This document shows, one piece after another, positions 43,308 through 51,954 of a stretch of 64,000 nt of DNA (positions within the stretch are counted from its first letter, which is position 1; every line of letters starts with the position of its first letter). Position numbers and translations under genes: made by a program. The stretch covers positions 1,674,001-1,738,000 of the forward strand of contig NZ_CP147012.1 of NCBI RefSeq assembly GCF_037126285.1, written 5' to 3'. The DNA comes from Bernardetia sp. MNP-M8. GTDB lineage: Bacteria > Bacteroidota > Bacteroidia > Cytophagales > Bernardetiaceae. The notes below the pieces were generated by a model that made no database searches, was not told where the DNA came from, and worked only from the letters and a program-made list of their open reading frames with translations.

Positions 43308-44321
43308 GTGAAAATAATCATTCCAATGGCAGGACGTGGTTCTCGTCTTCGTCCTCATACACTTACTGTTCCCAAACCTTTAGTTCCTGTTGTGGGAAAA
43401 CCAATTGTAGAGCGTTTGGTAGAAGATTTGGCTCGTAGTTCTAAAGAAAAAATTGAAGAAATTGCTTTTATTATTGGTGACTTTGGTGATGAAGCTGAAA
43501 AAGAACTTCTCAAAGTAGCTGAAAATGTAGGCTCAAAAGGTAAAATTTATCATCAAGATGCTCCTCTAGGAACTGCACATGCCATTATGTGTGCAAAAGA
43601 ATCTTTAGAAGGAAATGTCATTGTAGCTTTTGCTGATACACTTTTTAAAGCTGATTTTTCTATCAATACAGAAAATGATGGTGTTATTTGGGTACAAAAA
43701 GTAGCTGACCCTTCGGCTTATGGTGTTGTTCAATTAGATGAAAATGATGTTATCAATAATTTTGTAGAAAAGCCAAAAGAATTTGTATCTGATTTGGCAA
43801 TTATTGGTATTTATTACTTTAGAGATGGCGAATATTTGCGTTCAGAATTACAATATGTCATCGATAATGAAATCAAAGACAAAGGCGAATATCAGCTCAC
43901 GACAGCATTAGAAAACATGCGCCAAAAAGGAACAAAATTTCGTACTGGACAGGTAGAAGAATGGTTAGATTGTGGAAATAAAGATGCTGTTGTTTTTACC
44001 AATCAACGTTATTTAGAGTATTTGACAGACCGAAAAACAGAAACTTTAATTTCTCCAAGTGCAAAAGTGGAAAACTCTATTGTTATAGAGCCTGTTTTTT
44101 TGGCAGAAGGTGTTCATTTGAAAAATAGTGTAGTTGGTCCTCATGTTTCTATCGGAAAAAACACACATATTCATAATAGTAGAGTACAAAATTCTGTTAT
44201 TCAATCAGATACACTTGTCGAAAATGCTCTTTTAGAAAATACAATGTTAGGTAATTTTGTAAAATACAACGGAAAAGCCGAAAATGTGAGCTTAGGAGAT
44301 TATTCGGAAGTGAAAAAGTAA
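43308..44321 (+). CDS. Sugar-nucleotide nucleotidyltransferase (RmlA/GlmU-like)
   Basis: The 337 residues begin with the nucleotidyltransferase signature MAGRGSRLRPHTLTVPKPL (residue 6 on), with GTAHAIMCAKESLEG and FADTLFKADFS supplying the nucleotide and metal sites. From about 245 there is a left-handed beta-helix tail (SPSAKVENSIVIEPVFL, then HLKNSVVGPHVSIGKNTHIH). This is the build of bifunctional-looking glucose-1-phosphate thymidylyl/uridylyltransferases. The sugar is not defined by sequence and no polysaccharide cluster is adjacent. The start is GTG at 43308. A hairpin terminator follows. Confidence 0.9.
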   Translation: MKIIIPMAGRGSRLRPHTLTVPKPLVPVVGKPIVERLVEDLARSSKEKIEEIAFIIGDFGDEAEKELLKVAENVGSKGKIYHQDAPLGTAHAIMCAKESLEGNVIVAFADTLFKADFSINTENDGVIWVQKVADPSAYGVVQLDENDVINNFVEKPKEFVSDLAIIGIYYFRDGEYLRSELQYVIDNEIKDKGEYQLTTALENMRQKGTKFRTGQVEEWLDCGNKDAVVFTNQRYLEYLTDRKTETLISPSAKVENSIVIEPVFLAEGVHLKNSVVGPHVSIGKNTHIHNSRVQNSVIQSDTLVENALLENTMLGNFVKYNGKAENVSLGDYSEVKK

Positions 44322-44360
44322 TCCCTTATTCTATTAAAGTAAATTAAAAATAGTGTTTAT

Positions 44361-44401
44361 GGCATAGTTTCGCTTATATAAATCGTATAAGAAGCTATGC
44401 C
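44361..44401 (+). terminator. Terminator after the nucleotidyltransferase gene
   Basis: GGCATAG pairs with CTATGCC and, inside, CTTATA with TATAAG; CTTTTCTATTTT follows. It is a two-step stem, 40 bases past the stop. Confidence 0.8.
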
Positions 44402-44429
44402 TTTTCTATTTTAAGAAAAAAATTGCTGC

Positions 44430-44437
44430 TATTTTTG
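44430..44437 (+). promoter_or_regulatory. Predicted -7 element for the TPR gene
   Basis: TATTTTTG matches TAnnTTTG; transcription from about 44444 leaves ATG 44463 or 44523 as possible starts. The -33 element is not clear. Confidence 0.4.
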
Positions 44438-44522
44438 TAAATTGATACATGCCTCTAAAATTATGAGTTGCTTCACATCTGATTTAATTGAAAGCAACAT
44501 ACTAAACACAATTAAAAAATAT

Positions 44523-46343
44523 ATGAAAAGTGATATACAATTTATAAACCCTCATTCCATCAAAAGGATAGTTATGTTTCTGTTTTTTTGTGTCTTGGTA
44601 TGCTCTTTTTCAGATGCGAATGCACAACGCAGAAATAAAAAAGAAGGAAAGAAAGACAAAAAAGAAGAATCAAAATTAATTCAAAAAGAACCTATAGACG
44701 GTAAGGTAGACAACAACTTATTAGCCGAACAAGCATTCTTTGAGGGAATGAAAGAGTTTATAAAAGAAGAATATAAAAGGGCAATTCCTCATTTTGAAGA
44801 GTCTTTAAAATATAATTCAGACAATCCAACAGCACATTATCAAATTTCGCTTTGTTATTACAGAATGAATAACTTGCAAGATGCGCTCATGTATGCCATG
44901 GAAGCCGAAAAAATGGAAGATAAAAATTTTTATTTTCTCTCACACCTTGCTACTATTCAATTAGATATGCGAATGCTTGATGCAGCAGAAAGAACCTACA
45001 AACAAATTCTTTCAAAAATTGGAGGTGATGAAATCACTTATCTCAACCTAGCTGCTCTTTATATTGAAATGAATGAATATAAAAAGGCTATTCAAGTGTA
45101 TGATAAAATGGAAAAGGAGTTAGGGCTGAATCAAAATGTAATTCGTCAGAAACAAATCTTGTATTTACAGATGCAAGACACAGAATCAGCACTTAATGAA
45201 GGTAAAAAGTTAATACTTGAATTTCCTGATGTAATTGAGTTTCGTTTGGCTCAAATAGAATTACTATTAAATCAAAAACGCTATGCTGATGCAGAATTAT
45301 TATTAAATGGAATTATAGAAGAACAAGAAGAATTTCCTGCTCAAGTTCATTTAATGCTGGCTCAAGTGTATCATCATCAAGAGAAAGCTGAAAAAGAAGT
45401 AGAAAATCTCAAAAAAGCATTTCAATCAAAAGAAATACCTTTAGATTCAAAATTGAATTTATTGATGGGATTGTATCAAAATGCAAATCCAAGTACAGAA
45501 AAAGGTCAAAAAACAATTGAAATGAGTAGCGAGCTTGCTCAAACACTTACTGAAATACATCCAAAAGAATCGTCTTCTTTTGGTGTTTTGGGAGATTTTT
45601 TATTAAAGCAAAAAAAATATAAAGAGGCTTTTGAAGCCTACACAATAGCTCTCAAAAATGACCCCAATAATTATTCACTTTGGGAACGAACAACTCAACT
45701 TGCTTTGGAATCTAGAAATTATGAATATGCCATTTCTACAAGTGAAGATGCTTTAGAGTACTTTCCAAACCAACCTAATTTATGGTTTCTCAATGGTCTT
45801 GCTTATATGTCTAGCACAAAGAATGAACAAGCAATTGCATCTTTAGAGCAAGGTAAACGAATGGTTTTTAATAACCCTGAACTATTAAGTCAATTTGAAT
45901 CTCAATTAGCCGACATTTACTACAAAAATGAGGAGTATCAAAAGGCTGATGAAACCTATGAAAAGGCACTAAAACAAAATCCAAACAATGCACATGCTTT
46001 AAATAACTATGCTTATTATCTGTCTTTGAGAGAGGAAAAAATGGAACGTGCAGCCGAATTAGGAGCAAGACTAGTCAAACTTTATCCTAATAATCCTACT
46101 TATTTGGATACCTATGGTTGGGTTTTGTTTGTCAAAAAAGACTATAAAGAAGCCGAAAAATATTTATCTTTAGCTGCCAAGACTACACAGAGTTCGACCA
46201 TCATCGAACATTATGGTGATGTACTTTTAGAATTAGATAAAAAACAAGAGGCTATCATAGAATGGAAAAAAGCATTTGCATTAGATTCTAGTAATGAAAA
46301 GCTCAAAGAGAAAATAGAACGCTATTCCAAAACTGGAAATTAG
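44523..46343 (+). CDS. Tetratricopeptide-repeat protein, exported
   Basis: The preferred ATG 44523 gives 606 residues with a signal peptide (IVMFLFFCVLVCSFSDANAQ). A basic stretch follows (RRNKKEGKKDKKEESK), then ten or so TPR motifs from about residue 80 to the end (for example AIPHFEESLKYNSDNPTAHY, AERTYKQILSKIGGDEITYL, ADETYEKALKQNPNNAHALN, AEKYLSLAAKTTQSSTIIEH). An upstream ATG at 44463 adds 20 residues without changing the reading. TPR arrays are scaffolds for protein contacts. In Bacteroidota such periplasmic proteins often serve outer-membrane or gliding machinery; no specific partner is evident. Confidence 0.88.
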   Translation: MKSDIQFINPHSIKRIVMFLFFCVLVCSFSDANAQRRNKKEGKKDKKEESKLIQKEPIDGKVDNNLLAEQAFFEGMKEFIKEEYKRAIPHFEESLKYNSDNPTAHYQISLCYYRMNNLQDALMYAMEAEKMEDKNFYFLSHLATIQLDMRMLDAAERTYKQILSKIGGDEITYLNLAALYIEMNEYKKAIQVYDKMEKELGLNQNVIRQKQILYLQMQDTESALNEGKKLILEFPDVIEFRLAQIELLLNQKRYADAELLLNGIIEEQEEFPAQVHLMLAQVYHHQEKAEKEVENLKKAFQSKEIPLDSKLNLLMGLYQNANPSTEKGQKTIEMSSELAQTLTEIHPKESSSFGVLGDFLLKQKKYKEAFEAYTIALKNDPNNYSLWERTTQLALESRNYEYAISTSEDALEYFPNQPNLWFLNGLAYMSSTKNEQAIASLEQGKRMVFNNPELLSQFESQLADIYYKNEEYQKADETYEKALKQNPNNAHALNNYAYYLSLREEKMERAAELGARLVKLYPNNPTYLDTYGWVLFVKKDYKEAEKYLSLAAKTTQSSTIIEHYGDVLLELDKKQEAIIEWKKAFALDSSNEKLKEKIERYSKTGN

Positions 46344-46385
46344 TAGAAATTAATTGTACAAAATGATTCTCAGAATCAAAAAATT

Positions 46386-46571
46386 ATGAAGATAACCTAT
46401 TATCTCACTTTTATTGCTGCCAATGCTCTCATTGCTTTAGGTTTGGGATATTTATTCTTTAAACCTTCAAATGATTATTGGCAAGGACTTTTACTTGCTG
46501 GCGCATTTAATGCTTTTCTATGTTGGAAATCCTATCAACAAATGAAAGCAGAAGATAAAAACTCTGAATGA
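46386..46571 (+). CDS. Small membrane protein, unknown
   Basis: 61 residues with two membrane segments (YYLTFIAANALIALGLGYLF and WQGLLLAGAFNAFLCWKSY) and a charged tail (KAEDKNSE). It begins 42 bases after the TPR gene and may be cotranscribed. I do not recognise a family, but ATG, hydrophobic pattern and spacing support a real gene. Confidence 0.6.
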   Translation: MKITYYLTFIAANALIALGLGYLFFKPSNDYWQGLLLAGAFNAFLCWKSYQQMKAEDKNSE

Positions 46572-46658
46572 AGGTATAATAAATAGAAATACTAATGACT
46601 TTTAGTTATTGATTTATCGAAATTTCTTGCTATTTCTCATTATTTATAGTTGAGAATA

Positions 46659-46688
46659 TTGAGAGTTACATCTTTTTTTGTATTTTTG
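46659..46688 (+). promoter_or_regulatory. Predicted promoter for the 46.8-kb gene
   Basis: TTG (46659-46661), 19 bases, then TATTTTTG (46681-46688). The start would be near 46695, giving a 70-base leader. Confidence 0.6.
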
Positions 46689-46764
46689 AAATGTTAGAAT
46701 TTATTCTATTCATTAAGATTTTTAAGTTACATTGTTTATAAAGGGCAATTTTCCCTAAACTCCC

Positions 46765-47130
46765 ATGACAAGCCAAGAAAAAAAAGCATATATCTTACTC
46801 AAATGCGTGATTTTTCATTATCACGGACTTGATGAAGAAGAAAAGAAAATTTTGCAGGAAACAGCAGATGCGCTCAATGCTCATCAAGAACTAGCGTGGG
46901 CAAATGAGTTTATTGGTGAAGATTATTACAACGCCTTCGAACGTGCTAGAGGAGAGTTGCAACCTACAATGTTAGAATTGGAAAAACCAAAGCGATTAGA
47001 ATACCTTTCAAAAGTTTGGAATGCCAACATGACAAAAGGATATATTTCTGAGATGGAAGCCATGGCAATGATAAAACTAGCTAAAGATTGGGATATAGAA
47101 ACTGAGCTTATAGAGTCTATTAAAAAGTAA
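46765..47130 (+). CDS. Small helical protein, TerB-like, function unknown
   Basis: 121 residues, all-helical and acidic: KKAYILLKCVIFHYHGLDEE, then KKILQETADALNAHQELAWA, EYLSKVWNANMTKGYISEME and AMAMIKLAKDWDIETEL. The pattern loosely recalls TerB-like domains (four-helix bundles with an acidic EMEAMAMI segment), but this is a weak call. It has a good predicted promoter and a second unknown gene 36 bases downstream. Confidence 0.65.
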   Translation: MTSQEKKAYILLKCVIFHYHGLDEEEKKILQETADALNAHQELAWANEFIGEDYYNAFERARGELQPTMLELEKPKRLEYLSKVWNANMTKGYISEMEAMAMIKLAKDWDIETELIESIKK

Positions 47131-47166
47131 AAATTAGATATTAGTCAATTGAAATTACTTGATAGT

Positions 47167-47832
47167 ATGAGTAAAAATAGTGGCTACGATAAGTTTGAAC
47201 TCAAATGGAGTATTTCCACAATAAGAAAACGAAGCAAAAACGGAAGTGATTATTGGCATTTTTTGAGATATAAAGAAGAAACAGAGAGCTTTGAAGAATT
47301 CTTTAATCTGCTACAAAGGGGAGATAAATATATCACAGCAAATTACATTATAAATGGGAATGACTTTGCCCAGTATATCAATTTTAATTTTTATAAAAGG
47401 CGAATTTTAGATGAAAAACATTACCATTGTAATTATCTTACCTTCCATTTTAATGTTTCTAAAGTAGAACAAGGAGAAAATATAATAGATAAAATTTATC
47501 TTCCAGGACAAAAGTTTGCACTCAAAAGAATACTAGGAGAAGAAGCCACTTATGAAGATGTATCAGCTTGGTTCTCTAGAGAAGATTTTTCTAAAGAACA
47601 GTTTGAAGATACCATACAGAAAGAATTAAAGATACAAAACGAATATGTTGAACTTTATTGTTGTAGTTATTGTGCAAATAGAGATTGTGGGTATTATCCT
47701 GTAGAAATAACAAAAGACGAAAAAAGAGTGATATGGAAAATACCTGAAAACTATCACAGACCTTATATTTTTGAAAGACAAGAATATGAAAATGCTTTTG
47801 CAGATTTTAAAGAGTTTGTAGATAGCATTTAA
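47167..47832 (+). CDS. Hypothetical protein, possible cysteine metal site
   Basis: From ATG 47167 the product is 221 residues (a TTG six codons earlier is less likely). I do not recognise the family. The sequence is aromatic-rich (NYIINGNDFAQYINFNFYKR), with a C-terminal cluster ELYCCSYCANRDCGYYPVEI whose four cysteines could bind zinc or an iron-sulfur centre. It sits just downstream of the TerB-like gene, probably in one transcript. The Cys cluster is the only functional clue. Confidence 0.65.
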   Translation: MSKNSGYDKFELKWSISTIRKRSKNGSDYWHFLRYKEETESFEEFFNLLQRGDKYITANYIINGNDFAQYINFNFYKRRILDEKHYHCNYLTFHFNVSKVEQGENIIDKIYLPGQKFALKRILGEEATYEDVSAWFSREDFSKEQFEDTIQKELKIQNEYVELYCCSYCANRDCGYYPVEITKDEKRVIWKIPENYHRPYIFERQEYENAFADFKEFVDSI

Positions 47833-48200
47833 AAAATTGATTCTTCATACTTTTTAGCATCGTTAAACTAAGCTGTATCATTTTTTCTGGATTTCAGGTT
47901 TATACATAGCCAATCTTTCAAAAAAAAGAAAATTTAAATAGCAATATTAAGGCAACTTTATGTTAAATTTTTCGTAAAAACTATATAATTAGTTACACAA
48001 TAACCAATAACACAAAAGTAAAAAGCAAAGTCTAAAAACAGACTAAACAATTGAAAATCAATTATTTAAGACAAAAATATAGATTTCCTATCGCTCTATA
48101 GAATAGATTATTAATTATTCTATTATCGTAAAATAATAGTCCGTTCATTAAGACAACATCCAAATTTAATATGCTTTTTTGAATAAATAGCATTATTTTA
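47833..48200. other. Intergenic region upstream of the DksA-like gene
   Basis: 368 bases of AT-rich DNA without a gene, RNA motif or long repeat that I can recognise. It is unusually long for this window. Confidence 0.4.
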
Positions 48201-48232
48201 TTGGATTGATTGAAATAAATCAATTACCTTTG
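48201..48232 (+). promoter_or_regulatory. Predicted promoter of the DksA-like gene
   Basis: TTG (48201-48203), 21 bases, then TACCTTTG (48225-48232), giving a start near 48239. ATTGATT-GAAAT-AAATCAAT in the spacer is an inverted repeat and a possible operator. Confidence 0.6.
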
Positions 48233-48288
48233 TGTTCGTAAAAAAGTACATGCAAAAATTTACACATCACTAAAACATATTATTTATT

Positions 48289-48663
48289 ATGGAAAATAAC
48301 CAGATGTTACGCTATTCTGCTGAGGAACTCAAAGAATTTGAAGCTATTCTTAATTCAAAATTGGCTAAATCTAAAGATGAATTAGAGTATCTAAAAAAGT
48401 CTATCATGAGAGAAGATGCAGCTGAAAATAGAACTAGTGCAGGAAATTTAGAAGATGGAGCAAGTTCAATGGAAAAAGAACAACTCAATCAATTAGCTGC
48501 TAGAGCACAAAAATTTATTGCAGACCTAGAACGTGCACTTTTCAGAATCAAAAATGGAACGTATGGAGTTTGTAAAGATACTGGCAAACTTATCTCAAAA
48601 GAACGTTTGCGTGCTGTTCCTCACACACAGCAATCTATGGAAGCAAAAATGAACCGAGTTTAA
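48289..48663 (+). CDS. DksA/TraR-family protein with degenerate zinc finger
   Basis: The 124 residues have the DksA/TraR plan: an N-terminal coiled coil (EELKEFEAILNSKLAKSKDE, then LEYLKKSI) with acidic residues towards its tip, and a C-terminal finger region, FRIKNGTYGVCKDTGKLISK, then ERLRAVPHTQQSMEAK. Only one of the usual four zinc-binding cysteines remains (GVCKDTG). The fold may be held without zinc. DksA-family proteins enter the RNA polymerase secondary channel and adjust transcription with ppGpp. This protein may have a similar role, but that rests on family only. It has its own promoter and terminator. Confidence 0.85.
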   Translation: MENNQMLRYSAEELKEFEAILNSKLAKSKDELEYLKKSIMREDAAENRTSAGNLEDGASSMEKEQLNQLAARAQKFIADLERALFRIKNGTYGVCKDTGKLISKERLRAVPHTQQSMEAKMNRV

Positions 48664-48723
48664 TATATTTATAATTGGTTTTATACTGAAAATAATCCGT
48701 TCTTTGTACTATAAAATATACTG

Positions 48724-48765
48724 AAATACCGTTATTGATAATTTATTTTATCGATGACGGTATTT
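48724..48765 (+). terminator. Terminator after the DksA-like gene
   Basis: AAATACCGT (48724-48732) pairs with ACGGTATTT (48757-48765), with an inner GATAA/TTATC extension, followed by ATTTTTC. Confidence 0.8.
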
Positions 48766-48787
48766 ATTTTTCAATAAATTTCACGCC

Positions 48788-48821
48788 TTTGTTGGTGTTT
48801 TAGCACAGCGACACCAACAAA
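48788..48821 (+). repeat. GTTG/CAAC hairpin family, copy upstream of prmA
   Basis: Perfect 11-bp arms TTTGTTGGTGT and ACACCAACAAA enclose TTTAGCACAGCG. It ends 14 bases before the prmA start, so it would be in the leader if transcription starts upstream and could mask or space the ribosome site. Confidence 0.7.
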
Positions 48822-48835
48822 CAAAAAATAAAAAT

Positions 48836-49738
48836 ATGTTTGTTGTCGTTCGTATAAAAACCATAGAAAGTATTGCAGAAATAGCCTATTATGAGCTTGC
48901 AGAGTTGGGGTTTGATGCCATTATGGAAGAAGAAAGTATGTATTCTGAAAATGCTGTTCTTGATCCAAATAAAAAAACAGTTTGGATTACTTCAGTGGCA
49001 GAAGAAAACTATGATGAAAATGCTGTAAGAGAAATTTTAAAAAATTATGAATTTCAAAACCTGCTTACTTACTCTATTGAAAAAGAAGAAAAACAAAATT
49101 GGAATAAGAAATGGGAAGAAAATTTTCAGCCAATTCGTTTAGAATATAATGATTCTATAGGTAAACAAGAAAAAAAATGTATCATCAGAGCTGATTTTCA
49201 CGAAGCAGAACCTGATTTTGAACACGAAATAATTGTTACTCCAAAAATGTCTTTCGGAACAGGACACCACCAAACAACACGTTTGATGTTAGGTCATCAA
49301 TTTGAAATAAATCATAAAGATAAAGTTGTGTTAGATGCAGGCTCAGGAACAGGAATTTTAGCGATTATGGCAGCTAAATTAGGAGCAAAAGAAGTGTATG
49401 CTTGTGATGTAGAAGATTGGTCAGTAGAAAACTCCTTAGAAAACGCAGAAAGAAATAATCTAAAAATAGATTCTAGGCATGGAACTGCAAAAGTATTTCA
49501 AGGAAAGAAATTTGATATATTACTTGCCAATATTAATAAAAATGTTCTTTTGGAAGAGATGCCTTTGTATTCAGAGCTTTTAGAGGAAACAGGAACATTA
49601 GTTTTGAGTGGTTTTCATAACAACGATATAAAAGACATCCAGCAACGAGCAGAAGAGTTTGGTTGGCTTGTCGAAAAACAAACAGAAGAAACGCCTTGGT
49701 GTAGCCTTCGTTTGATTAAGAATTCTTCTGAACTTTAA
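48836..49738 (+). CDS. prmA: Ribosomal protein L11 methyltransferase
   Basis: PrmA trimethylates ribosomal protein L11. The 300 residues have the N-terminal L11-recognition domain (AEIAYYELAELGFDAIMEEE) and a class I methyltransferase core: IVTPKMSFGTGHHQTTRLML, then DAGSGTGILAIMAAKLGAKE and FDILLANINKNVLLEEMP (motif IV, NIN). The order and length are normal for PrmA. The start follows the hairpin at 48788-48821. Confidence 0.96.
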   Translation: MFVVVRIKTIESIAEIAYYELAELGFDAIMEEESMYSENAVLDPNKKTVWITSVAEENYDENAVREILKNYEFQNLLTYSIEKEEKQNWNKKWEENFQPIRLEYNDSIGKQEKKCIIRADFHEAEPDFEHEIIVTPKMSFGTGHHQTTRLMLGHQFEINHKDKVVLDAGSGTGILAIMAAKLGAKEVYACDVEDWSVENSLENAERNNLKIDSRHGTAKVFQGKKFDILLANINKNVLLEEMPLYSELLEETGTLVLSGFHNNDIKDIQQRAEEFGWLVEKQTEETPWCSLRLIKNSSEL

Positions 49739-49901
49739 TCACTAAACAATTAATAATCAGTAAGTTATTTTATGTATTTAATAGAATTGTATAAAGTTTT
49801 TATAGTATTATCTTAACTTTTTTTAATTAAAAATTGATAATGGCTTAAAGTGTGTAATTGTCTTCATTAAATTACTTATACACTTATCAAAAACTACTAC
49901 T

Positions 49902-50396
49902 ATGCAAAAATTCATTTCTATATCAATCATTAGTTCTTTTCTATTTGTACTACTTTTTAGTTTTTCAATTCATCAAGTAGAAGCTCAAACAACACTCTAC
50001 AACTGGGATAGTTATGGGGTTCAGTTTTCTATTCCAAGTACACATGAAATCAAACAAAGTAGTGGAACAGCTTTCGAATCAGGCGACAATCTGACTTGGT
50101 TAGAAATGTATCCTTTCAAAGATTATTCGGCAACCTCTAAAGGTATGGTTCAAAAGATTGCCAATGAAAAAGGTTATCGTGCTATCTCAGAGGGTGCATA
50201 TAAAAGTGGTGGATATGATGGATATTGGATTCGTTGTTCGACAGCAAGACACCCAACTTGGCTTTTTTGGGTTATTGGCTTTATAGACCCAGAAAGTGAC
50301 ACTAATTTTTATGCTATAATTTGGTGGAAGAAAGACAATCAAAGAGCTTATGATTTAGCTTACAATATGTCATATAGCTTCAAAAGAATGAAATAA
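49902..50396 (+). CDS. Secreted protein, unknown
   Basis: 164 residues with a signal peptide (FISISIISSFLFVLLFSFSI, then VEAQ). The mature part (YNWDSYGVQFSIPSTHEIKQ, GDNLTWLEMYPFKD, YDGYWIRCSTARHPTWLFWV, then IIWWKKDNQ) resembles small beta-domain periplasmic proteins that some databases call hypothetical. I do not assign a family. It ends before a strong bidirectional terminator. Confidence 0.75.
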   Translation: MQKFISISIISSFLFVLLFSFSIHQVEAQTTLYNWDSYGVQFSIPSTHEIKQSSGTAFESGDNLTWLEMYPFKDYSATSKGMVQKIANEKGYRAISEGAYKSGGYDGYWIRCSTARHPTWLFWVIGFIDPESDTNFYAIIWWKKDNQRAYDLAYNMSYSFKRMK

Positions 50397-50430
50397 ATTT
50401 AGAAAAATAAAGACAAAACAAATTTATTTA

Positions 50431-50471
50431 GGTAGTAATCTGGATTAGTTTATCTAATTCAGATTACTACC
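50431..50471. terminator. Bidirectional terminator, 49.9-kb gene / ABC-2 locus
   Basis: Perfect 12-bp arms GGTAGTAATCTG (50431-50442) and CAGATTACTACC (50460-50471) with an inner TAG/CTA pair, then TTTTTG. It separates converging genes. Confidence 0.9.
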
Positions 50472-50498
50472 TTTTTGATTTTGTAAGCAAAATTAAAT

Positions 50499-51197
50499 CT
50501 ACTCTATTTTTCTCAAAAACAAATAATATCCCACCAAGAAAACTATAAAATGACTAAAAATAGAAATTAAAATCCATAAAAAATTAGGCTCTTGTATTGC
50601 TCTATATGTCCAGTAAAAAGGAAAAACACTGAAAATATGTTTCCATGAAGAATCAATAAAAAAAGCTAAAGCAGGAAGAACAGAGAAAAAATTTATACCC
50701 TTAATAAAAGTAATTCCTTCAATTTTATTGTTTGCAAATGTAACTATAAAAAGCAGAGCAACAAGAGATGTTTGAGAGCAAAAAATACTATAAAGTAGCT
50801 TTTCTGATAAAGAATAATTCTGAATATCTAAAACTAGAAAAGTCAAGAAAGCAAAACAAAATGCCCAAAAACCAGCCAATAAAAGGCGATAAGCCATAAA
50901 TAAAGATATAGAAAAAGGCATCACACGAATTACTGTAAAAACATTTTCATCTTTTTCATCAAGCATCACAAAGGCAATAATATAACCTCCCAATAGGGCT
51001 GATGTGGTAGCTAAAATAGCCAGTAAAAGAGAATAATAATTTGGAAGCAAAGGAAGTAATTCATTTAGAGCAGACAAACTAGCTTTCAAACCAAAAATCA
51101 TTAAAAGTGGCAAAACAAGCATCATCAAAAGAGTTTTATCTCTTAAAATATTGGTTATATCATTTTTCAATAAATGAAGAAAAGTAATGGGTTTCAT
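50499..51197 (-). CDS. ABC-2 type permease, subunit B
   Basis: This 232-residue membrane protein has six hydrophobic segments (LLMMLVLPLLMIFGLKASL, SLLLAILATTSALLGGYIIA, LFMAYRLLLAGFWAFCFAFL, FIKGINFFSVLPALAFFI). With the following permease it forms the membrane part of an ABC-2 exporter. It is last in the leftward operon TetR - ATPase - permease A - permease B (23 bases after A). Substrate is unknown; drugs, lipids or antimicrobial peptides are typical for TetR-linked ABC-2 systems. Confidence 0.82.
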   Translation of the reverse strand: MKPITFLHLLKNDITNILRDKTLLMMLVLPLLMIFGLKASLSALNELLPLLPNYYSLLLAILATTSALLGGYIIAFVMLDEKDENVFTVIRVMPFSISLFMAYRLLLAGFWAFCFAFLTFLVLDIQNYSLSEKLLYSIFCSQTSLVALLFIVTFANNKIEGITFIKGINFFSVLPALAFFIDSSWKHIFSVFPFYWTYRAIQEPNFLWILISIFSHFIVFLVGYYLFLRKIE

Positions 51198-51220
51198 AGT
51201 TTATTATTTTGATAATTTTC

Positions 51221-51907
51221 TCAATTCTGAATCAAATATTTATCATAAAATTTTAGAGCAAGTAAGTAAAAACCAATCGTACTAAATGGCAAATAAATAA
51301 GTGCATAAATCCATTGCCAAACCAAAATAGGCTCAAAAGCAGCTTGAAAAAGTAATAGACAGGCTTGAAATGGAAAAATATAAAGAAAAATTGAATCAGT
51401 AATTTCAAAAAAATTTAAGAGTGGCAACATCAAAGGCGAAATCAAAAATGGAAACGTAAATAAATATTGATTAATCGTTTTGATACGAACAACTCCCAAA
51501 AAACCAATTAAAAGAAATTGAGCTGAAGAAAGTAAAACAGCCAAACTCAAAATAAAAAAGTTAAATTCTTTTTGACTTGTAAAAGCCATTATCAAACTAG
51601 ACAAAAGTGCAATTCCTGTAAGAGAAATAATTTTAGCCAGTAAATATTCTGACTTTTTAATAGGTGTAATTACTACAGCTTCTATAGTTTTTGAGCCTTT
51701 TTCAAAAAGTATCAAAACACCAATAAATAAAAACCCTAACATCGTAGGATCAGTGCTGATAAGTAAAATGATAAATTTAGTAGGAAATTCATCAAAAAAA
51801 ACAAAAATCAAACTATAAATAAGTGTAATAATTCCCACGACAGTAAGTATATGCTGACGAGCTTGTAAAATGAGTTCCCACAGTGTTATTTTGAGTATTT
51901 TTTTCAT
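51221..51907 (-). CDS. ABC-2 type permease, subunit A
   Basis: The ATG 51907 gives 228 residues; a TTG 15 codons earlier would lie in the ATPase stop region. Segments include ILTVVGIITLIYSLIFVFF, FIILLISTDPTMLGFLFIGV and IISLTGIALLSSLIMAF. The residues EKGSKTIEAVVITPIKKSEY after the second segment are typical of ABC-2 permeases (coupling helix region). It is the partner of the 50499-51197 gene. Confidence 0.82.
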   Translation of the reverse strand: MKKILKITLWELILQARQHILTVVGIITLIYSLIFVFFDEFPTKFIILLISTDPTMLGFLFIGVLILFEKGSKTIEAVVITPIKKSEYLLAKIISLTGIALLSSLIMAFTSQKEFNFFILSLAVLLSSAQFLLIGFLGVVRIKTINQYLFTFPFLISPLMLPLLNFFEITDSIFLYIFPFQACLLLFQAAFEPILVWQWIYALIYLPFSTIGFYLLALKFYDKYLIQN

Positions 51908-51954
51908 AATAGTATGACAGCCTTTCAGTCTGTCTTTAATTTGCTTACACAATT

